Source of the DNA: CAZKWG01 sp964615375 | GTDB lineage: Bacteria; Myxococcota_A; UBA796; CAZKWG01 | Length of the DNA stretch: 64,000 nt | Reading direction: 5' to 3' | Assembly: GCA_964615375.1 (NCBI GenBank) | Contig: CAZTOW010000032.1 | Coordinates: forward strand, 1 to 64,000 | Shown here: one piece after another, positions 39,852-47,514 of the stretch | Position numbering within the stretch: the first letter of the stretch is position 1 | Layout: the number at the start of each line of letters is the position of its first letter | Made by a program: the position numbers and the translations under genes | The notes under the pieces: generated by a model | What the model was told of the DNA's origin: nothing | What the model saw: only the letters and a program-made list of their open reading frames with translations | Databases searched by the model: none

Positions 39852-42447
39852 GGGCCTCCTCGGCCACCCGGAGCTGCGCGTCCGCGTCCAGGCCGTCCCA
39901 GGCGGCGTCCTGGGCGGCGCGCAGCGCTCTCCCCATCGCGGGTCCGGGCGCGGCGCCGCGCGCCAGCAGCGTCTCTCCGGTGACGACGCTGCGGACGTGC
40001 AGCCCCTCCCGCTCCCACCAGAGGAGCCAGCGCTCGTTCTTCGGGCCTGGAGAGACGCCGAGGGCGTAGACCCGCTCCACGAGGTCGAGCCCTTGGAGCG
40101 CATGCGCCGCCTCGGACGGGGTGCGCGCGCTCCAGACCTCGGAGAGCGCCCTCTCCACACGCTCCGGCCCGCTGACCCAGCGTCGGTGCGCGTGACGATC
40201 CCCCGGGACCATGCGCACCAGCCCGGAGCGCTCCTCGACGGGCAACGCCCCCGCCAGCACCATCCACAGCGGATCAGCCTGTCGAATGGGGAGCGGGCTC
40301 GGGTACAGGCCGCGCACACGGTTCAGCGCGGCGATCACCTGGGCGAGCCGATCCAGCAGACGCGCGTCCGAGATGACGCGCGGGTGGACGAGGGTGAGCA
40401 GCTCCCAGTCGCGCAGGAGGCGGGTCGCCTGCACCACCCCGAGCTCGCCCAGGATGAGGTCCAGCTCGGCGCCGAGGCGCTCCCGGCCGAGCGCGTCCAG
40501 CACGCCCGAGCGCCGGGCGGCGCGCAGCAGGGCCTCGGTCTGGGGAGCCAACCGGAAGTCGAAGCGGGCGGCGAATCGCGCCGCGCGGAAGGCCCGCGTT
40601 GGATCGTCATGGAAGCTGAGCCCGTGCAGGACGCGCAGGAGCCCCTGACGCAGATCGCGCGCCCCGCCGAAGGGATCCTCCAGCGCGCCCAGATCGGAGG
40701 GATCCAACGAGACGCCCATGGCGTTCATGGTGAAGTCTCGCCGGTACAGGTCCCGTCGGAGCTCCGCGTGGGCGACGCGAGGCAGGGCCGCGGGCGCCTC
40801 GTACCACTCGACGCGGGCGGTCGCGAGATCGATCTCACGCCCGCCGTGGGTCCAGTGCGCGGTGCCGAAGGCCTCGTGGACGGCGACCTCCCCGCCCTCC
40901 CGGGCCACCAGCGCCCAGGCGAGCGCGATGGCGTCTCCCTCCACGACGACGTCGAGATCGCGCGCGGGCCGCCCCAGCAGCAGGTCGCGCACGCACCCGC
41001 CCACCAGCCAGGCGCGGGCCCCGAGCTCGCGGGCCAGGGCGCCCACGCGCTCCAGATCGGGCAGGGCGCGCCCGAGGCCCCGCCGCATGAGCTGGCGAAC
41101 CTTGTCCGGCGGGGTGGGGGCGTCGAGGTCGGGGCGGCTGAGCTCCTCGGCCTCCCAGGCGCGGAAGAGGGCGCCGCGGGTCAGCACGCCGATGGGCGGG
41201 CCCGGGGGCGTGCCCACGGCGACGAGGCGCCGACCGTCCTCGATGAGCAGGTGGCGGACCTGGGCCAGGGTGGCCTCAGGCGGCGCCCAGGCGGGAGGGC
41301 CGGCGCTGATCTCGATGGCGGGCCGATCTCCCAGCTGGTGGCGCATGGCGGCGTCGACTTCCTGGCGCGAGACCAGGCCGACCAGGGTGAGGCTCTCGCC
41401 CTCCCCCTCGGAGAGCGGGACGGCGTTCAGGCGGGAGCGGTGGAGGGTCTCGGCGAGCTCGGCGACGGTGGCGGTCGCCGGGACGTGGACCACGCGCCGG
41501 ACCGCGATCTCGGCCGCCGTCCGGCGGCGCTCCAGGCGCTCCAGCAGGGCCTCGCGCAGCAGGGCGCGGGCGTCCAGCAGGGTGGCGGCGCGCAGCACGG
41601 CGCTGGCGGCCTCGGGGTGACCGCCGCCGCCCAGCGCGCGCAGGATGGCGCCGACGTCGTGCCCCCCGTCGCTGCGCCCGATGGCGGCGATGCGCGCGCC
41701 CTGGGCGACCAGCAGGTAGGCGCAGCCCCAGCCCTCCGCCTCCCGGAGCTGCTCCAGCAGCACCGACAGATCGGGCTCGTAGTCATCCGACTCCAGCGAG
41801 GCGACGGCGACCTCCTGCGCGCCGATGCTCCAGCGCTCCACCCCCGCCGCCATCTGCTCCAACAGGCCGAGCTGGCGGGCGGTGTAGCCCTTGGGCAGGT
41901 AGCGCCGCGGCAGATCGGGAGGCGCGCCCCAGGCCAGACAGCATGCGGCGGCGCGGTGATCGAGGTCGGTGGTGCCCGGGTACGTGAAGTGCCCCGTGTC
42001 GACGTGAACGCCCAGCAGGAAGAGCGAGGCCTGGGCGGGGCTGGGCCGGAGCCCGCGGCGCTCCAGCTCCAGGACCAGGGCCGAGGTGCAGGCGCCGCTG
42101 GGAGGCATGGGGGCGCGGGGGAGATCCTGCTCGCCGGGCGGGTGGTTGTCCCAGCACAGGACGTCCTCGGCGCGCAGGGCCAGCTCCCCCAGCCAGCCCA
42201 GGCGCGCCGGGTCGGCCGTGTCCCCCACCCGCAGGCGCTCCAGGGGCTCGCGCTCCAGCCGCTCCCGCACCTCGCGCACCGAGAGCAGCGGGGGCAGTTC
42301 GTCCTGGTTCTCGCTCCAGAAGCGGTGGCTGGTGGGGTCCATGGAGCCCGGCAGGGCGAGCTCACAGGGGCCCTCCAGCAGCCAGAGGGCGACCATGGAC
42401 GCGATCCCGTCCAGGTCGGCGGTCAGGTGCGTGGTGGCGAGGTTCAG
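39814..42447 (-). CDS. DHH-CBS-tRNA nucleotidyltransferase/poly(A) polymerase fusion, CTG start
   Basis: tRNA 3-prime-end-processing enzyme of the class II nucleotidyltransferase family with an N-terminal DHH phosphoesterase and two CBS domains. DHH motifs: ADLDGIAS (10-17), DNH (100-102), VHVDTGHFTY (D150) and the DHHA1 signature ALGGGGHPEAAS. CBS repeats span about 320-440. The polymerase head is ARAWLVGGCVRDLLLGRPAR then DLDVVVEGDA, then RRDFTMNAMGVSL and DPTRAFRAARFAARF. The first ATG (42396) would cut off the conserved DLDG motif; CTG at 42447, with GGAG five bases upstream, restores it and gives 877 residues. In related phyla this fusion acts as an A-adding or CCA-adding enzyme. Confidence 0.87.
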   Translation of the reverse strand: MNLATTHLTADLDGIASMVALWLLEGPCELALPGSMDPTSHRFWSENQDELPPLLSVREVRERLEREPLERLRVGDTADPARLGWLGELALRAEDVLCWDNHPPGEQDLPRAPMPPSGACTSALVLELERRGLRPSPAQASLFLLGVHVDTGHFTYPGTTDLDHRAAACCLAWGAPPDLPRRYLPKGYTARQLGLLEQMAAGVERWSIGAQEVAVASLESDDYEPDLSVLLEQLREAEGWGCAYLLVAQGARIAAIGRSDGGHDVGAILRALGGGGHPEAASAVLRAATLLDARALLREALLERLERRRTAAEIAVRRVVHVPATATVAELAETLHRSRLNAVPLSEGEGESLTLVGLVSRQEVDAAMRHQLGDRPAIEISAGPPAWAPPEATLAQVRHLLIEDGRRLVAVGTPPGPPIGVLTRGALFRAWEAEELSRPDLDAPTPPDKVRQLMRRGLGRALPDLERVGALARELGARAWLVGGCVRDLLLGRPARDLDVVVEGDAIALAWALVAREGGEVAVHEAFGTAHWTHGGREIDLATARVEWYEAPAALPRVAHAELRRDLYRRDFTMNAMGVSLDPSDLGALEDPFGGARDLRQGLLRVLHGLSFHDDPTRAFRAARFAARFDFRLAPQTEALLRAARRSGVLDALGRERLGAELDLILGELGVVQATRLLRDWELLTLVHPRVISDARLLDRLAQVIAALNRVRGLYPSPLPIRQADPLWMVLAGALPVEERSGLVRMVPGDRHAHRRWVSGPERVERALSEVWSARTPSEAAHALQGLDLVERVYALGVSPGPKNERWLLWWEREGLHVRSVVTGETLLARGAAPGPAMGRALRAAQDAAWDGLDADAQLRVAEEALRSGPGPGAEST

Positions 42448-42510
42448 GGGAGCTCCGGGGGCGAGGGCCTGCGCGAGAACCTATCCAGCGCGCGGGCCCT
42501 CGGCGGGGGC

Positions 42511-43836
42511 TCAGCGGCTCAGCGAGAAGGGCGCCAGGATGTCCGCGGTCAACGCGCGGTCGAAGGTCCAGGTCCGCGCGCGCAGCTCGGCGCAGCGGGA
42601 GATCTCGTCGGCGCCGGTGGTGTTCTCGGTCACCGCGACGTCCATGACCTCGCCCCGCGTGACGCTGATGGAGAGCATGAGCCTGCCCGAGAGCTCGGGG
42701 TTCTGGCGGAGGGCCTGCTCGTAGCAGCCGGTGATCGCGCTGGTGTAGCGGCCGATGGTGGCCTTGATCCCCTCCACCGAGCCGGGCTCCGCCCCGATGG
42801 TCTCCACCGCGCCCACGCGGGTCCGCACCGACGCGGCGGGGCCCTGGCCGAGGACCGCCTCCGCCGGCCCGGAGCGCCCGAGCGTGGTGCCCCCGGCGTC
42901 CGCGCGCCCGCCCGAGCCCTGGCGCGGACCCATGGGGCCGTTGGAGGCCAGATCCACGCCGCCGACGTCCTCCAGCCGGCCCTGCATGCTGGCGCCGACG
43001 TCGTCGCTCTGGGCGAAGACGTCGGGGCGACCGGGCTGGCCGTGGGTGCCGAGCAGGCGCAGGACCGCCTCCCGGGCCTCCGCGGCCTGCTCTTCCACGC
43101 TGCGGGCGTCGCGCGCCTCCCGGGCGGCGGTGCGCTCGGCGCGGCGCTCCTCCCGATCCGCCCGACGCTCCCGCGCGTCCGCCCGGCGCGCCTCGGCGCG
43201 GGTCTGCTCGCCGAGGTCCACGAGCTCGCCCGGGGTCGGCTCGGGCGGCGAGATCTGCCGGAAGAGGTCGACGACGCGCGGGTCCAGCTGGTCGATGCTC
43301 ATGGCCTCCGCCGGGAGCTGAACCTGGCCGAGGAAGACGAAGAAGGCCAGCGCGGCGGCGGCGTAGGAGCCCAGCGAGCCGGCGAAGACGGGGTCATCGT
43401 CGCCGATCAGCGAGGGCCGCATGGAGGGCGGCACGCGCAGGGGGACCGGCGGGGCGCTCACCCACTGGAAGAGCAGGGTCCAGCTCCCGATCTGCACCCG
43501 CCCGCGGCTGCGCTCGTCCAGGCGCACGCGCTCCGAGGCCCGCGCCTCGCGGATCTCGTGGACGCCGCTGGGCAGGGCCACGCGCCCGCTCATGCCGGGC
43601 TGGAGCACGAGGACGGGGCCCTCGCGGGTGAGCTCGACCAGGACCAGGCGGCGGGGGAGCGCGGGATCGTCCACCACCAGGGCGCAGCGACGGGAGCGAC
43701 CGAGGCTGAGCTCCTGGCCGGGCCGCAGCAGGGTCTCCTGCTTCAGCTCGCCATTGTGCAACAATCCCACGCGCAGGACGCGCGCCTCGGCCTCCGGGGC
43801 TGGGGCATGGCGGGGGGTGGGCTGGGGGTTCATCAT
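42511..43836 (-). CDS. AgmX/PglI-type TonB-like protein with FHA-like N-terminus
   Basis: Single-pass inner-membrane protein. Residues about 20-130 look like a forkhead-associated-type sandwich (ELSLGRSRRCALVVDD and VQIGSWTLLFQW), a transmembrane helix follows (YAAAALAFFVFLGQVQLP), then a charged Arg/Glu coiled segment (RREERRAERTAARE style), and the C-terminal domain is the AgmX/PglI or TonB_C-like fold with IGRYTSAITGCYEQALRQNP, SGRLMLSISVTRGEVMDV and a Cys pair. In Myxococcus such proteins link inner and outer membrane machinery such as gliding complexes. ATG is preceded by AGAGAGGTGA. Confidence 0.85.
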   Translation of the reverse strand: MMNPQPTPRHAPAPEAEARVLRVGLLHNGELKQETLLRPGQELSLGRSRRCALVVDDPALPRRLVLVELTREGPVLVLQPGMSGRVALPSGVHEIREARASERVRLDERSRGRVQIGSWTLLFQWVSAPPVPLRVPPSMRPSLIGDDDPVFAGSLGSYAAAALAFFVFLGQVQLPAEAMSIDQLDPRVVDLFRQISPPEPTPGELVDLGEQTRAEARRADARERRADREERRAERTAAREARDARSVEEQAAEAREAVLRLLGTHGQPGRPDVFAQSDDVGASMQGRLEDVGGVDLASNGPMGPRQGSGGRADAGGTTLGRSGPAEAVLGQGPAASVRTRVGAVETIGAEPGSVEGIKATIGRYTSAITGCYEQALRQNPELSGRLMLSISVTRGEVMDVAVTENTTGADEISRCAELRARTWTFDRALTADILAPFSLSR

Positions 43837-43919
43837 GGTTCACCTCTCTGGAGGACTGACCACGGACCCGCCCGCTGGTTTGTCAGGAAAGCGTCGAGAA
43901 CATGTGAGGCGAACCTGAC

Positions 43920-43961
43920 GAGCGCTTGACAGCGCTCATCTGGCTCCGACTGGTGTATGAT
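43920..43961 (+). promoter_or_regulatory. Hairpin GAGCGCT-TGAC-AGCGCTC and TATGAT box
   Basis: A perfect 7-bp inverted repeat with a 4-nt centre (43920-43937) contains TTGACA; TATGAT (43956-43961) follows 24 bp later, too far for a normal -35/-10 pair, 30 bp before the ATG at 43992. It may be an operator or activator site above an atypical promoter. Confidence 0.5.
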
Positions 43962-43991
43962 CTCTTCTCCCCTACGAAGCTCGAGGTGCGC

Positions 43992-44810
43992 ATGCCGGCC
44001 AACCCGCGCAGCGGAATGTCCTACAAGGGCGGGAGCAACCCCGCCGAGGCCCTGAAGAAGACGCGCGTGGCCAGCGGCGGCTCCGGCCCACAGATCGCGG
44101 AAGAGGAGCTGTCTCCTATCGATCTGCAGGACGCGCACGGCAATGAGGCGCTCAACGAGCTCATCCGGGGGGGCCAGAGCTCGGGGCAGTCCGGGCCCAC
44201 CGCGCAGACCGGCCAGGGCATGGAGAGCGTGCTGAAGTCCATGCCGCTCCCGCCCGAGGTGCGCTTCCGGCTGCTCAGCTCCAACGACATCCAGCTCCTG
44301 GCGAGCCTGATCTACTCCCACGCCACGCCGTCGGAGACGGTGACCAAGGAGATGCTGGCCATCGGCAGCGTCTACTTCAACCGCTGGGAGGAGACGCTGG
44401 CGAAGCCGGAGGCGACCAAGGAGTTCGGGGCCGCCAACTTCCAGGGTCTGCTCTTCGACGTGCAGCGCAAGATGCCGCTCTACCACAAGCCCGATCGCCT
44501 GACGGGCTTCAGCAACGCCGCCAAGTTCGGCGCGGAACTGCCGAGCCAGCTCGACATGAAGACGGCCTGCGCCGCCATCAAGGCGGCTGAGCAGATCTAC
44601 ACGGGCGTCAACCCCTTCCCCGAGCGCTTCATGTACATGGACATCTCGGGGGCCTCCACCCAGCCCGACAAGGTCGAGCACAACTCCCACATGCAGTTCG
44701 GCAAGCTGCACTTCTGGGCGGCGAAGGCCGACGCGACGGCGCAGGGCGAGGGTCAGCAGAGCGAGGCCCAGAGCCCGCTGGCCAGCACCGCCGCCGAGCC
44801 GACCGTCTGA
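43992..44810 (+). CDS. SleB-like cell-wall-hydrolase-fold protein with injection-system-like leader
   Basis: 272 residues, no signal peptide. The first 95 residues are disordered and include PIDLQDAHGNEALNELIRGG, resembling the LQxxxGNxAVxxLL motif that precedes many extracellular contractile injection system cargos. Residues about 95-260 match the SleB/cell-wall-hydrolase pattern: DIQLLASLIYSHATPSE with MLAIGSVYFNRW, ACAAIKAAEQIYTGVNPFPE and HMQFGKLHFW. The Glu expected in the first helix reads SHA, so the catalytic residue is uncertain. ATG at 43992 follows GAGGTG. It stands alone between the TonB-like protein and a lipoprotein; no injection-apparatus gene is nearby. Confidence 0.65.
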   Translation: MPANPRSGMSYKGGSNPAEALKKTRVASGGSGPQIAEEELSPIDLQDAHGNEALNELIRGGQSSGQSGPTAQTGQGMESVLKSMPLPPEVRFRLLSSNDIQLLASLIYSHATPSETVTKEMLAIGSVYFNRWEETLAKPEATKEFGAANFQGLLFDVQRKMPLYHKPDRLTGFSNAAKFGAELPSQLDMKTACAAIKAAEQIYTGVNPFPERFMYMDISGASTQPDKVEHNSHMQFGKLHFWAAKADATAQGEGQQSEAQSPLASTAAEPTV

Positions 44811-44828
44811 TCTCGGCCGGTCAGCGCG

Positions 44829-45383
44829 TCAGTTCATCTCCGGGCACCAGATGGGGACGGGCTGCGGGGTGGCGGTCACCTCGCTGGCGTCGTCGTGGAG
44901 GCCGGAGAAGGTGAACTCGCCCCAGGCGCGCTCGGCGTCCACGCTGTCCACGGTGACGGAGACGGTGTCCCCCTGGTCGGCGTCGCTGGCGAAGTAGTAG
45001 CCCGTGCCACCCGCCTCCTCCTGGAGCTTGATCTGCACCCGGCCGTCGGCCTCGGTGTAGGTGCCGGCGCCCTCGAACACGCTCAGGATGTCGGCGATGA
45101 GGACGAAGACGTGGTCGCGCGCTTCGTTGCGCCAGAAGGCGCGGAAGTTGGGCGCGTCCTCCGACCAGGTGCACTCGGGCGCGTCGAAGACCAGCGAGCC
45201 CTCGTAGGCGCCGCTGACCGCGAGCGTGAACGGCGTAGGATCGTCGGGGAAGGTCGCCTCGCCCTCGCCCTCGCCCTCGCCTTCCCCTTCCCCTTCCCCC
45301 TCGCCCTCGCCCTCCCCTTCGCCGGATCCGTCCTTGTCGCCCCCGCAGGCGGCGAGCAGCAGCGCGAACAGCAGCGTCCTCAT
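44829..45383 (-). CDS. Predicted lipoprotein with Gly-Glu repeat linker
   Basis: 184-residue surface lipoprotein. Signal MRTLLFALLLAACGGDKDG with lipobox LLAAC is followed by a (GE)n tract of about 22 residues, then a compact beta domain with paired cysteines (PECTWSEDAP and the C-terminal WCPEMN) and SVTVDSVDAERAWGEFTFSG, the last typical of small calyx-like lipoproteins in this phylum. Family unknown. The (GE)n linker is encoded by a simple-sequence DNA repeat. Confidence 0.75.
   Translation of the reverse strand: MRTLLFALLLAACGGDKDGSGEGEGEGEGEGEGEGEGEGEGEATFPDDPTPFTLAVSGAYEGSLVFDAPECTWSEDAPNFRAFWRNEARDHVFVLIADILSVFEGAGTYTEADGRVQIKLQEEAGGTGYYFASDADQGDTVSVTVDSVDAERAWGEFTFSGLHDDASEVTATPQPVPIWCPEMN
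45256..45323. repeat. Simple 6-bp repeat encoding the Gly-Glu linker
   Basis: About eleven copies of CCTCGC/CCTTCC-type hexamers in a row inside the lipoprotein gene. A six-base unit changes length without frameshift, so linker length is expected to vary among strains. Confidence 0.8.
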
Positions 45384-45442
45384 GGTCCCTCCCTTTGCCC
45401 CAGGATAACCGGCGCAGGAGCCCCTCGCCGAGGAGGTCCGGC

Positions 45443-46327
45443 ATGACGAACGAGAGTGTGCTCCTCCACCGGCTGGCGGCGCAGGTGGCCGAGGCCCACC
45501 GCGGGCTGCCCGGCGCGTGCGCGGCGATGGTGACCGGATCGGTGGCGAAGGGCCTGGCGGACGGGATCTCCGACATCGACATGGCGGTGTACTATGAGGG
45601 CGCGCTGCCCGAGGACGCCGCGCTGGGCGAGATCTGCGCGGCGCTGGGCGGGCTGGCGCGCCGGCCCCTGGGGGCGCGGGCGGAGGACGGCTTCGTCGAG
45701 GCCTTCGACCTCTGCGGGGTGGAGGTGCAGCTCATCCACAGCACGGTGGGCGGCCTCGAGCGCACCATGGACGAGCTGCTGGTGCGGCACGCGGTGGACA
45801 CGCCGCTGGCCAAGGCGCTGGAGGGGATCCTCTGCTGCGGGGCGCTGTACGGGGAGGAGCGGATCGAGGCCTGGCGGGCGCGCGCGGCCGACTACCCGCC
45901 GGCCCTCGCCGAGGCGATGGTGCGCCGCTACCTCGTGTTCTTCCCCGCCTGGAGCATCCCCGGCCAGATCCTCGACCGCGACGGGCTGGTCTGGGTCCAT
46001 CAACTGCTGGTGGATACCGCCCAGAGCGTGCTGGGCGTGCTGTCCGGCCTGAACCGTGTGTACTACACCCCCTTTCAGCACAAGCGGCTGGGTCGCTTCG
46101 TGGGCCAGCTCTCCATCGCCCCGCCGGACCTGGAGGCCCGCCTGCGCGCGCTCTTCGCGCCGGATCGGGCGGGGGCGCTGGGGGTGATGGAGGCCCTGGT
46201 CGCCGACACGGTGGCGCTGGTGGAGGCGCACATGCCGCAGGTGGACACGGCCGCGGCGAGGCGTCGGCTCGGCTGGCGGAAGCCGGGTTGGCGCGTGGAC
46301 GAGGTCGCGGCGCGCGTGTCTGGATGA
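45443..46327 (+). CDS. Nucleotidyltransferase-domain protein
   Basis: 294-residue cytoplasmic protein with a polymerase-beta-like head: VTGSVAKGLADGISDIDMAV supplies the GS motif and the DxD metal pair (about residues 31-50), and VEVQLIHSTV the third carboxylate region. The rest is helical (MVRRYLVFFPAWSIPGQIL and VLSGLNRVYYTPFQHKRL), like aminoglycoside-adenylyltransferase-type and DUF4037 proteins. ATG follows AGGAGG. The end overlaps the next gene by ATGA, so it is co-expressed with the DUF3142 lipoprotein. Substrate unknown. Confidence 0.85.
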   Translation: MTNESVLLHRLAAQVAEAHRGLPGACAAMVTGSVAKGLADGISDIDMAVYYEGALPEDAALGEICAALGGLARRPLGARAEDGFVEAFDLCGVEVQLIHSTVGGLERTMDELLVRHAVDTPLAKALEGILCCGALYGEERIEAWRARAADYPPALAEAMVRRYLVFFPAWSIPGQILDRDGLVWVHQLLVDTAQSVLGVLSGLNRVYYTPFQHKRLGRFVGQLSIAPPDLEARLRALFAPDRAGALGVMEALVADTVALVEAHMPQVDTAAARRRLGWRKPGWRVDEVAARVSG

Positions 46328-47514
46328 GCCTGGGGCCCACGCTGCTGCTGGTCCTGCTCGGCTGCGAGGGAGCCCGCCCCGCGCTGCCTCAGGACGTCTA
46401 CGTCTGGCAGCGGGCCTGGACGCCCGAGGTCCGAGCGGCGGTGAGCGAGCGGAGCCCGCACTTCCGCCGCGTGGCCGTGCTGGCGGCGGAGCTGAGCGGC
46501 GAGACCGAGCCCCAGGTCACCGAGATCGCGCTCGATCCGGGCTCTCTCCAGGGCCGCCCGGTGATCGCGGTGCTGCGCGCGCCCTGGCGAGACGATCTGG
46601 CCACCTGGGGGCTCCCGGCCCACGCCGCCCGCACGGTGGACCGCCTCCGCGCCCAGGGCGTGGACCTCGTGGCGCTCCAGCTGGACGTGGACGTCGCCTC
46701 GGGTCAGCTCGCCCGCTACGCCGCGGTGCTGCGAGAGGTGCGCGCCGCCGTCCCTGTCCCGCTCTCGATCACGGGGCTGCCGGACTGGCTCTCCCGGCCC
46801 GAGCTGCCCGCCCTGCTGGCCGAGGTCGGCTCCTGGACGCTCCAGCTCCACAGCTTCGAGGCGCCCTCCAGCCCGGACGCGCTCCAGCCGCTGGTCGACC
46901 CGGACGCCGCGCGGGTGGCGATCCGGCGCGCGTCCGCGCTGGGAGTCCCCTTCGAGATCGCCCTGCCCACCCACGGCTACACCGCGGCGTTCACGCCCGA
47001 GGGCCGCTTCCTGGGGGCCACGGCCGAGCGGGCGCTGCCCTGGTCGGCGGCGGTGGAGACGCGCGAGCTCCGCGCCGATCCGGTGGCGCTGGCCGCCCTG
47101 GTCTCCGAGCTGGAGGCCCACCCGCCGCCCGGCCTGGCCGGGATCCTCTGGTTCCGCCTGCCCACGGAGGCCGACGCCCACGCCTGGCGCTGGCCCACGC
47201 TGCGCTCGGTGATGGAGGGGCGCGCGCCCGCGCCGGAGCTCCGGGCCGGGGCGACCGCGGAGGACCCTGGTCTGTACGAGCTCTTCGTGCGCAACGACGG
47301 CGACGCGGACGCGCACCTCCCCGACCTGCGGCTGCGCGCGCCGGCCTCGCCGCTGGCCGTGGACGCCTACGCCGGCTTCCGCCCGGTCCTGGAGCCCGAG
47401 GGCCTCGTGCTCCGCGCGCGGGAGGGCCAGGTGCTCGGCCCGGGGGAGGCCCGGCCGGTGGGCTGGGCGCGCTTCGAGGGCCCGGTGGAGGTGAGCCTTG
47501 ATGTCCTGGATTGA
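46324..47514 (+). CDS. DUF3142 family lipoprotein
   Basis: 396-residue exported protein; signal SLGPTLLLVLLGCEG with lipobox LLGC. The body has the DUF3142 opening DVYVWQRAWTPEVRAAV and conserved VDLVALQLDVDVASGQL, PVPLSITGLPDWL, LQLHSFEAP, LPTHGY and GILWFRLPTE, compatible with a TIM-barrel glycosidase-like fold. Enzymatic activity is not established for the family. ATG overlaps the upstream stop (ATGA) and the next gene starts 14 bp before its end, giving a coupled run of four genes. Confidence 0.85.
   Translation: MSLGPTLLLVLLGCEGARPALPQDVYVWQRAWTPEVRAAVSERSPHFRRVAVLAAELSGETEPQVTEIALDPGSLQGRPVIAVLRAPWRDDLATWGLPAHAARTVDRLRAQGVDLVALQLDVDVASGQLARYAAVLREVRAAVPVPLSITGLPDWLSRPELPALLAEVGSWTLQLHSFEAPSSPDALQPLVDPDAARVAIRRASALGVPFEIALPTHGYTAAFTPEGRFLGATAERALPWSAAVETRELRADPVALAALVSELEAHPPPGLAGILWFRLPTEADAHAWRWPTLRSVMEGRAPAPELRAGATAEDPGLYELFVRNDGDADAHLPDLRLRAPASPLAVDAYAGFRPVLEPEGLVLRAREGQVLGPGEARPVGWARFEGPVEVSLDVLD

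Noticed and set aside
43926..43961. TTGACA and TATGAT as a normal sigma-70 promoter
   Set aside because: The spacing is 24 bp, too long; reported only as a hairpin with a nearby -10-like box.
45250..45330. Possible repeat element or array in the hexamer tract
   Set aside because: It is a simple-sequence linker inside a lipoprotein gene, encoding Gly-Glu.
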